Source of the DNA: Mercurialis annua
Taxonomy: Eukaryota > Streptophyta > Magnoliopsida > Malpighiales > Euphorbiaceae
NCBI RefSeq assembly: GCF_937616625.2
Contig: NC_065575.1
Coordinates: 3,851,501 to 3,915,500, forward strand
DNA length: 64,000 nucleotides
Reading direction: 5' to 3'
The notes under the pieces are model-generated. The model had not been told where the DNA came from, did not search any database, and saw nothing but the letters and a program-made list of their open reading frames with translations. A program made the translations under genes and the position numbers. Below, piece by piece: positions 36,811 through 46,800 of the stretch; positions within the stretch are counted from its first letter, which is position 1; each line of letters begins with the position of its first letter.

Positions 36811-37485
36811 TTGGTATGGATTTCTCCTTCCGTAATAATACTCGGCCTTGGCCGAATATTTTCTTTCTTACGTCCTGCAAATTTTATATTGGCTCATGCG
36901 CCACGTAACATTTTAATCGACAGTGTCGAATTAGACGATCAATCTCCTATCCTGAGTGCCCACATTCTTCCATACTATGGTCGTAATGTTCGTCAAAGTT
37001 GCAAAAATAAGACATTATAGCACATTAATGGTTGGAAATGACGGATGTGCTCGTTGATATACATGGATACATTGGACAGAGAATTGTTTAGTGGCGCGCA
37101 AGGTCTTTCTTCTTGTCTCATTTCAGGCCATTGGGGCTAGTCCTGCATCTCTGTCTTGATCGGAACGTTGATCCATCGATTTGTATATGTCATTGCTTTT
37201 GTTACTCGAGGAAAAAGGAGGGCGAGGTTTCGAGCTTTGTCTCGCTGAACTAGCGATCTTCTAATGTCGTTTGTCATCTGGATTGATCTAATCCCACGCT
37301 CGATTCATCAATTTAGGGTAGCTTTTGACCGGATTTTGTACCGGGTTGTCTTTAAAACTATTATAGTAGTATTATCTTTCATTACGTCAATCACAATGTC
37401 ATTATTGAGATCCTTAACTATTACTGTCTCTTTATTAGATTTCATCACTAGTTGGGGTCGTACAAAAAAAATTCAAATCAATTAA
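36811..37485 (+). other. less AT-rich island with open frames, origin unknown
   Basis: Base composition is visibly less AT-rich than the surroundings. On the plus strand an open frame runs from 36811 to 37020, and another from 37264 to 37485 with hydrophobic stretches (FVIWIDLIPRS, TIIVVLSFITSITMSLL). The two are separated by several stop codons. No family was recognised in any frame by eye. It could be a degraded gene fragment, organellar DNA or transposon debris; no function is proposed. Confidence 0.3.
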
Positions 37486-37808
37486 ACCATATTTGTTTTC
37501 GATAAAATGTATCAAAGTGATATATTAAGCTCCAAAACGCATTACAACTCAGCAAAAATTCAGCTGCAACAGCAAACAAATTCACCTATATTGTATACGA
37601 TATTGAAAATATATATAAATATCATAATTTAAAAATAATATTTCTAACGATATGTTTAAAAATACGTGTGAGTGGATCGGGATTTTCACCGATATTGATG
37701 TAACGTTTATTTTTCACTCTACCGGAAAGATTACATGTTATTAGATTCAAGGTGAGAGAGAGGTGAAACAATACCGGTCGACAATGAAATTTTCAATATT
37801 TTGATAAT

Positions 37809-38160
37809 GAACAAAGGGTCAACGCGCCCCCTGAACTTGTGACACGAGGTCATCTAGTCCAATTTATATTTTTTTTAGCAGCTAACCCCAAAACTCTTCA
37901 TTTTTGGGTCAAATAACCCCATAATTTATATTTTTATTTTAGAAAATATATTTAGGATAATTATATCGCAACAATTAGGAAAGTATCTAATTATTTTTTT
38001 ACATCCCTCACCTCCGATTTGTATTTTACGCGTTTTGAAAATATAATTATGGATTACTTGACCCGAAAATGAAGAATTTTGAGGTTAGTTATTTAAAAAA
38101 GTATAAATTGGATTAGATGATTCCGTGACACAAATTTAGGGGCGCGTTGACCCTTTATTC
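37809..38160. mobile_element. Mutator-like MITE
   Basis: 352 bp starting GAACAAAGGGTCAACGCGCC and ending with the complement of GAATAAAGGGTCAACGCGCC. It is flanked by a perfect 10-bp duplication TTTTGATAAT (37799-37808 and 38161-38170). Arms of about 60 bp include TCATCTARTCCAATTTATA. Confidence 0.88.
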
Positions 38161-38403
38161 TTTTGATAATTGAATTTGGTTTAGGACATAATCTTGAAAA
38201 AACATAAGTAAACATGCATGTGCATTCCTATCTAATGGTTTTTAGGTCAAACATTACCTTATTCATGGAACGGGACTCATGTGTGCCTGCTGGCTTGTTT
38301 TATTTTATTAGCCGACTTACATAGTAAGAGGCATTTAGCTAATAATTATTTAACCAGTATACAACAAAAAAAAATTATATTTTTATTCGAAATATTATTA
38401 GTT

Positions 38404-38573
38404 GAATCTTCCAAAATCAATCAAGTATTAAGAAATTAAAAATAATGTCAATTCAAAACTGCAAATTCTTATAGAAAAATAGATTAATGAATCTTCCAAA
38501 ATCAATTAAGTATTAAAAAATTAAAAATAATGTCAATTCAAAACTGCAAAATCTTATAGAAAAATAGATTAAT
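38404..38573. repeat. 85-bp tandem duplication
   Basis: Two adjacent units, each beginning GAATCTTCCAAAATCAAT and ending near AAAATAGATTAAT, with only a few differences between them. Intergenic; no function is evident. Confidence 0.8.
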
Positions 38574-39419
38574 TATTATGATGCCATAAATATTTGTACA
38601 TTTCAATTGTCTCTTTATATCTTTGATGAATAAATATATATTGTAATAAACAAATTATTGCATTGTTTTCTTTGTATAATATAATATAATAAATTTATTT
38701 TGATGAATTATTTATGAAAAATAATACACAAAATAATCTTAAAATTTAATCAGATAAAATATATAAAATTTAAAATTTTATAAAGTGAATTTAGTATTCA
38801 AAATTAAGAATATTCTACAGTCTAGAGGCATGATTTTAGTAGATAAATTAAAGTATGTCAGCTAATAAAATACAGAACTTTCCAACAAATAAAAAATGGA
38901 GATGTTAGATTCTAATATCTTCTTAAACTTAAATTTTATAATATTCTTATTTCACTTAATATGGGATAACATTCTTTTTGCTATTATTACCTTCCTTTTT
39001 AACATTAGATACCAATAAAAAAATGAAAATTTAAAGCAAATTTAAAGTTCATGAATCATACTTTACGAATCTCTTCATTTTTTATTCTTCTATTTTTTAT
39101 CAGAAGAATAAAAAATGTATTCTTATTAACACTATAAAGCAGTACTGGAATAATTGATATCAATAGTAACATTTCAGAATATTACTTTATGAAATAAAAA
39201 TACCTTTTCACTATTGTGTTTTCGACAATTATGCACATAAAGGTCAACTAGTATGAGTAGTACTAAACTAATTTGCGATAGATACCACTAAGTTAGCATA
39301 ATTAAAAGCATGCATGCACATGATTATATATCTTCTTTTTCTTAAATAAAAATATTATTGCCATAAAAGATTTTCAACTTTCATATTTTTTATTTAAACA
39401 TATTTTATCAAACATAGTC

Positions 39420-40547
39420 GGCTTAATACATCAATGGACCTATTAACTTTTTTTTATTCTATTTAACCCCTCATTTGAAACGTGCAAACAACGCGCGCTG
39501 ATGTGTGTAAAATTGCTAACATAGTTATAATGACATGTCGTTAATAGAACAAAAAAATAGTTAAGAGGTCCAATGAAACACAAAATTAATTTAGAGATCA
39601 CAGGAAACAAAAGGGTAAAATCTAGGGGTCAAAAAATATAGTAAGTCTAAATATGTTTCTTATATTTAAAATAAAAGGTGATGTATTTTATATATTATTT
39701 GAAAAAATCATTTAAGGTTTAGTTACTTTATTTTTTTTTGAAATTTAGGGTGTTTTGCAATTTCAATACAAATTTGAAATATTCGGAATAGATTTGAAAA
39801 GTTTGAAATTGCAAAAAATTAAAAGTTGGTATCTTAAAAATTTTAAGATTAAAAATTTATTTTAATTTGTGAAACACACTAAAAATTATAACTTTTTAAA
39901 CAATTAAACCTTCATTTAATATCATCAAAGTATAATAAATTTATATATTTTATAATATCGTTAAAAATAGACAAACTTCTTTTGTCATTATTGAAATATA
40001 AACAAATATTTACATGTATAAAAATTTATTTTAGAAATTTAAATATTTTTCGTTTTTTTACTTTTTTTCTTATTTCTATTGTCGTCAACAATTTATAAAA
40101 ATATTATTAAAATTTAAAATAAATTTAGTTTAAAAAAAATTATATATCATCGTATATAAAATAATTTATATGCTTGTAAGAATTCATATATACAATTGAA
40201 AATTAAATAATTGTATTTTTGAGGAGGTTAATTGAGTGAAAATTAAAAGTTTGAAAATGCAATTAGAAAATAAAATATTTTAAGGGCCAAATAGAACAAA
40301 ATAGTATAATTCAGGAGTTAAATAGAATAATTTTTACATTTTAATTATTCTTCACGCGCTTCAAAGTGTTTGAAAACCCGCGCTTTTGTCACGTTGGACA
40401 GAAAGGATCATATCGGCTAAAAATTAAAGTTTAAGAGTTAAATAGAACAAAAAATGAGAATTAAGACGTCTAATAAATCACGAAATTAGTTTAAAAGTCG
40501 CAAAAAATAAAGTGGCATACTTTAGAGATTAATGGATATATTAAGCC
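39420..40547. mobile_element. larger non-autonomous Mutator-like element
   Basis: 1128 bp starting GGCTTAATACATCAATGGAC and ending with the complement of GGCTTAATATATCCATTAAT. The flanks AACATAGTC (39411-39419) and AATATAGTC (40548-40556) agree at 8 of 9 positions. Both arms contain TTCTATTTAAC. The interior is AT-rich and has no transposase. Confidence 0.72.
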
Positions 40548-43333
40548 AATATAGTCCTTACAAACCTTTTTAAACTTTTCATTTTATAATCTTGTGCCTT
40601 TTTAGACGTTTTTCTGCAAAAATTGATCTATTGACCGTATAAAACAACTAAAACAACATCAAATATGGCACCTGAACTTTAAAATATTAAATATAAAGAT
40701 TGGACTTTTTTATAATTGAAAAAAATAAAAAGTTGAGATATGAGATAACACATGTAGTAAAATATATTTAAATCGAAAACAATATAAAAGGTGGGAACTT
40801 TTATGAACAATACGCCTCTACTTTTGGAGGTGCATGGTATCCGTACATTGACGATAATTAAAATTATTTCGAAAGAGTTTACTAGTATATGTTTGCTATT
40901 TTTTGTAAAATTGTATACTAAATTTTATATAAAAATATGCTTATATTTATTTTTTTATTAGATCATTATTATTATTGATTTTGATTTTTTAAAATTTTAA
41001 CTAATTTTCTATTTTAAAATTTATGTGAATTCTTACATCTTTTGAATTTATTTGAAAAACATAAGCTTTTGAATTAAAATAAATTTCATTTTTAATAATT
41101 TAATTCTTTAATTGAGTCAACTAACAAAGCTAGAAGACGAAATGAGAGCTAGTGTAATTAGTCAACAATGAGAGGATACACAGTTGACTTTAAAAACTCG
41201 AGGGGTGAAAGGTGAGTTTGATAGAAACTCAAGGGGGTGTTTGTAAAATAACCCAAAACTTACAATTACATAACGTAAACATTACGTAATTAATAGTATG
41301 AAATTATAATAGTTGTTAAAAATGTGGGGACCTAATCACTTGGTTACTTTTTCGCTCAAAATTAAATTCGCACAATAAAAATGCTACATGCCAATCTTTA
41401 GGATAACATAAACATAAGTCTCCAACAGGCAAAAAGACTTCAACAGCCAAATTATTAGATTAACAAATTATTAATTTTATATCAACGAAAACACCTTTTA
41501 AAGTAACATAATCTTACAAATTAATTATTATTATTACAACATAGAGTAAAATCATTTATCATAAAGTTTGCTTTTATAGTGTCCATCAGCTACTTAAAAA
41601 AAATTTTTGAGTTCGTAATAATTTGGATAGGTTCTCTCCATATTAATTAAACCATCATAAAGTTTGAAGTTTTAGTAGTTAGACCATTAAATTTGGTGGT
41701 TGAATGTTTATTTGTCATTACTAATTTATGAGAATTTCTTACCCATTAAATTTGAGAATTTATGAACCCATTTTTACAATACTCTGAAATTGATAAAGAA
41801 TTTAAATTAATAAATCTAATGTGAGTATAGTTTACTAACATCCGATTTAAGCAATAGTAATTTCTCAATAATTCATACTTGAAAATTAGAGGATTGAATG
41901 CTTCTAATATAGACATGACAGATCTCCTAATATTAATCATTGAACATGCAAACAAATGTCCTATAGCCAAAATAGTTATATGTATATTTTACTAGTATGA
42001 TTCAAAATTTCTAACTTTCTTCCATATGAATTAGATTCCATGCATATATAACAAACTTCATAATCACTAACATTTAAAATTTTCTTGGAAGGATCTAAAT
42101 ACTCCATCCATTCCAAATTGATAGGTAATTTAAGACAAATATGGATATTAAAAAATTTAAGTTCTCTAGATAAAATGAGTTAATATATTAAAAAAATACC
42201 ATACTCGCCCTCATTTAATATAGTGACAAATTTTGTCTTATAGTGATTTTTGTTGTCTTTTCAAGATATTCCCTATAATTAATGAGGGTATGTTTGACAA
42301 TTACTTAATGAGATAAATATCTAGTGCCTATAATTTGGGACAAAAAAAATAAAATAGTGTCAATTTGGGACGGAGGGAGTATTACATAAAGCCTAATAAA
42401 TTGTAAAACCATTAAGAAAAAGAGTATCTCACTTTTCATATCATCTCTTGAAAGGTTAACATCCATCTCTATTCTTCAATATATAAGATCTAGCTCAATT
42501 GAAATTAGTATGAAACTTTAGATGATTCAAATATATACTAGGAGATGTTTTTTTTTTGTGCAACATAACATTTAGCTATGTAATTATATAAAAATGAGAA
42601 ATAAAAAAATCACCATATACATCATGATAATATTATTTGTGATAAAAATCGGACTGAGTTCAATCATTCAATTGATGATCAACGGTTTGATTCATTAAAA
42701 AAAATTGTCAAAAACAAAGATAACGGTTCAATTGAGGTTTGGCCAATTTTTAACTAGTTCCAATCAGTTTAACGAAATTTGGATATCAACAGCAGTTGAT
42801 TTTAATAAAAAAATCATAATTTTAATTAACCAATCCAACTTGTTGGATTATTTAAAAAGATAGTTGGATATTAAAGATCGAATCCTTCCAGTTCAGCCCC
42901 TAATTCTGCTATTAATTAATTGTTAGAATAATAATAATAAATACAATGGATGATATAGACACATAATTGAAAACATATTATATAAACATTTAATTAATTG
43001 GAACTCATGTAAAACCTAACATAGTCCACGACATACATCAATTCGTTATAAATTTACCGTTATATTTCAAAATTTTCCCTCTTAAACACACCAACAAGTA
43101 AGGTCGTTCGAAAACCGACCAAAATCGAACCACACAAACAAATTTAGTTTGATATTGTAATAACAAAAATGACTGTTTAGTTTGGTTTGATTTTGACCAT
43201 TAAATTCTTTAATTAGGTTCTAATAGAAATCAAACGAAAAATAAATAAATAGACTAAAAAACTGACCGAACCGACTACCTCAATTAAGTCTGATTTAAAA
43301 AATTACACTTTTTCAAAATTTCACTTTAGTTAG
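40548..43333. other. gene-poor region left of the retrotransposon
   Basis: Apart from the Stowaway element at 42102-42379 and a CGGTT-rich repeat at about 43090-43320, no feature is supported. A 74-codon open frame on the minus strand (41746-41970) has no recognisable domain or regulatory context. Confidence 0.4.
42102..42379. mobile_element. Stowaway-type MITE
   Basis: 278 bp with left end CTCCATCCATTCCAAATTGA and right end complementary to CTCCCTCCGTCCCAAATTGA, flanked by TA on both sides (42100-42101 and 42380-42381). Confidence 0.85.
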
Positions 43334-43746
43334 TGATGGATATCACACCCGAAACAGTACCAGAAGACAGTGGCATGACACAGATCCAGAACGGATAGGA
43401 CCAGTCACAGGTCCTTGACCCAGTACTTAACGATAACTAACTAATAGCTCGGATAAGTCCAGCTTCCCTGAAGATCAGGGATAAGGACGAAGAACATCTC
43501 ATCATATCCAGAAGATGAGATCAGAATAAAGGAGAAGACTCCTAGTACAGCACAATGACTATGGTGTATATAAACCAAGCCCTAAGTCAGGTAAACCTAA
43601 TTTCACTCATATTCACTCTCAACACTACTCCAAACTATCTGACTTAGGCATCGGAGGGTATTCGAGCCAACACCGGCTCGAATCCTTCTAACCTATCTTC
43701 TTTTGTAGGTTGGATCAAACTCAGACCGGCAGTTCAAGAACCATTA
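43334..43746 (+). repeat. 5' LTR
   Basis: 413 bp starting TGATGGATATC and ending GAACCATTA. The last bases are TTA instead of the usual CA; this boundary is chosen because both LTR copies share it and it leaves a perfect 5-bp target duplication. By eye it is identical to the 3' LTR. It contains a TATATAAA box and two perfect hairpins. Confidence 0.93.
43567..43574 (+). promoter_or_regulatory. TATA box of the 5' LTR
   Basis: TATATAAA lies about 180 bp before the LTR end in GGTGTATATAAACC. The predicted transcription start would fall about 30 bp downstream, defining U3/R. The same box occurs in the 3' LTR at about 52700. Confidence 0.65.
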
Positions 43747-43748
43747 TT

Positions 43749-43766
43749 TGGCGCCGTCTGTGGGAA
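43749..43766 (+). other. tRNA primer-binding site
   Basis: TGGCGCCGTCTGTGGGAA begins 2 nt after the 5' LTR. TGG matches the universal CCA end of a tRNA, and the GGCGCCGTC start is typical of plant gypsy elements. Which tRNA serves as primer was not determined. Confidence 0.8.
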
Positions 43767-43824
43767 CGATCAGTTCGTTTTCTACGTACTTAAAAATTCT
43801 TAATTTTGGTTTCTTGCCGAGAGA

Positions 43825-46800
43825 ATGAATAACGAGGAAGAACCACCGCCACCAGGAGTGGTGGTAACGACGGGAGCTCTTCCCATAAGCAGCGGCCCGA
43901 TTCTTCCCCCTATAGCTAGCACCGGAGGAAGAATTGCACCAGGAGTCAACCTCACTCCCCCAACAACAGGAGTACCGTACGACATTACTCCACCGCCCCT
44001 GAGAAGGGGGATTCTGGGACAGACGCAGTCCCCATGGGGTTATTACACCCCCCAGTATCAAGCACCTCTGTCGTATCCGCAATCAGGATGGTACCCAGGA
44101 TATCCTCCTTGGAGTTATCCCAGTTACCAAGGATACCAAAGACCAGTCCAACCAATTCCGTTCCCGTCGTTAGACACAGAAGGGACGGTGACATCAACTA
44201 CGACTGTTCCGCCATATGTACCGCAAGGCGTACCATTGCCTCCATTGTACCATGAAGCAGTAATGAAAAGTGTTAATGATTTTCAGGATTACTTGGTGGG
44301 ACTAGCCAACCAGTCAGCAGAACGACATGCAGGGAAGGAAGCACAACCTACGATCCCAGTGGAGAGACGCAGACTCGAAGCCCAGACGCAAGATAGAGGA
44401 GCGAAAGAAGGAGCGAGGAGAGGGCGATCTGAACCAGTGCCTCAGCGAAAAGACGCAGACAAAGATAAGGCGGATGCCCGTCCACAGAACAAAGAAGGAG
44501 AATTGGGGAACAAAGAGAAGGATGCAGGCGCAGAGAAAACAAAGAGCAATCGGATCTACCTTGACGATGATCGCGTGTCCAAGGAGGCCGTATCAGCGCA
44601 GAAAAAGAAGAAGGCCGGAGAGAAAGACAGAGAAAGCCACTCCTCAAACAAGAGAAGAGGAGCAGAGGAGCAAATAGACATCGAGGAAAAGATCAATAAC
44701 GCAATGAGAAAATTTCGAGAGGAAGGAAAGGGAGGAGATGAAGACAAGGAGGACGAAGACTCACCCCTCAAATCTGAAATTCAACTGGTACGGTTCCCTT
44801 CGAGATTTAAATTACCAACATTTGACTCTTTTGATGGAACAGGAGACCCGAAGAGCCACATCTCTAAGTTCAAAACAATTATGATGCTACAAGACGTGAC
44901 AGACCCAATGCTCTGTAGAGTGTTCCCAGCAACGCTGCAGGGTTCGGCACAGAAGTGGTACTCACACCTCAAAGCTGGCTCAATCGGTTGCTTCTCTGAT
45001 TTGGCCACAGGATTCAAAGCACGTTTCCGGACTAACATTCCCTTACAGAAAAATTCCAGTGACTTGCGAAAGTGCAAACAAGGAGACCAAGAAACGCTGA
45101 AGAACTTCGTCGAAAGATTCAATAAAGAGGCAGTCCAGATCGAAAATCTCAACCACGACACAGCCATAGAGGCTATGAAGATGGGAACCCGATTCGAAGA
45201 ACTCCGAGACAAAATCCTGATGAAAAAGCCAACGACCTTCCAGGACTTGATGCTGATAGCACACAAATATGTGGAACTAGACGAAGCAAGAAGAACCCTA
45301 ACAAAGCAGTCGGAGACAACGAAGCAAGATAGCCCCAGGTACCGAGGAAAGAAGGAAGAAGAGAGACCTCGGACACAGAGATTTGGAGGGCTGAGCAGAC
45401 CTTACGATTTCACGCCATTGAATCGAGCCCCAGTCTATATACTCAACTGGATGAAACAAAATCGAGTGCTGTTTAATACCCCCAGAAGGATGGACCCAGA
45501 CAAAGAACGGGACAAGAGCAAGTATTGTCGTTTTCATGAAGGTTACGGCCATGACACAGATCGTTGCTGGGACCTTAAAAGAGAAATAGAACAGCTAATC
45601 CAATCCGGCGTGCTAAGAAAATTCGCCCACGAAAAGACAGGAGAAAAAAGGAAAGGAGACGCCATAGAAAAAGAAGAACAGACGAAGAAAGCCAAAGAGG
45701 TCGCAGGAGTAATACATGTCATCGAAGGAGGAGACCCTTATAGCAACTCCCAAAAGAAGAAGAGGAACCGAAGAGGCTCTGCGACGATCTTCGCAATCGA
45801 AAGGGAAGTAACACAAGAAGTCTCATTCGGCCCCGAAGATGGCGGACATGTGCGAGGACCTCATAATGACGCATTGGTGATAGAGGCTGTCATAAGAAAC
45901 CACATGGTTAAACGCATCTTGATAGATGAAGGAAGTTCGGTGAACTTACTAACCCTAGAGGCCTTCAAGGAGATGAAAGGATCAATTACTGATTTACGAA
46001 GAGCGTCTGTCCCACTCATCGGACTCGGAGGAAAGCCGATACGGCCAGAAGGAACTGTGAACCTGTATGTAGAGCTAGGAGAGAAGACCGAAGGGCCACT
46101 CAAGAAACTGCATGCCCAGTTCAACGTGGTGGATCTACCTCTAGCATACAATGGAATCTTTGGCAGACCTTTCTTGTACCAATCAAGCGCGGTAACCAGT
46201 ATTAGGTTACTGACGTTAAAGATGCCTACCCCAGAGGGAACAGTGGTAGTAAGGGGAAGCCAAGAAATGGCCAGGGAATGCTGCATGATAACAACGGAAG
46301 ATAGAGAAAGCCTACCAATTGCCACTTTCCCAGGGATAGTCGTAGACGAAGAAGAAGTAGAAGGCGCAGAACCAGTCGGAGACATGGAGGACTTCAAAAT
46401 AATTGCGAACAAGATAGTGAAGATAGGGACAGAGGTCCCAAAAGAAGTAAAAGAAAAAATACAGTCCGTCCTACAAAACAACTCAGAGTCATTCGCCACA
46501 GAGCCAACAGAAATCAAAGGAGTCGACCCAGAAGTGGCTTCACACAAGCTAAACATAAAACCAGGGAGCAGACCTGTGGTGCAAAAGAAACGGCGATTCA
46601 CAGAAGAAAGACAAAAGATCATCGCGGACGAAGTTAGAACATTGGAAGCGGCTGGTTTCATCCGAGAAGTGTTTTACCCAGACTGGTTAGCGAATGTCGT
46701 CCTAGTAAAGAAGTCAAATGGGAAGTACCGAATGTGCGTGGATTTCACTGACTTGAACAAGGCTTGTCCAAAAGACAGTTACCCGCTCCCAAGCATAGAC

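Noticed and set aside
41746..41970. 74-codon minus-strand open frame
   Set aside because: AT-rich composition, no domain, no splice or promoter context.
43640..43700. tRNA-like GGCTCGAATCC in the LTR
   Set aside because: It resembles a B box but no acceptor stem or A box surrounds it; it is one arm of a perfect LTR hairpin.
45861..46661. 266-codon antisense open frame under the gag/protease region
   Set aside because: It lacks a recognisable domain, lies fully opposite the protease and RT coding region and is rich in Ser/Thr/Leu as expected for an antisense frame. The antisense gene at 50003-52071 is the supported one.
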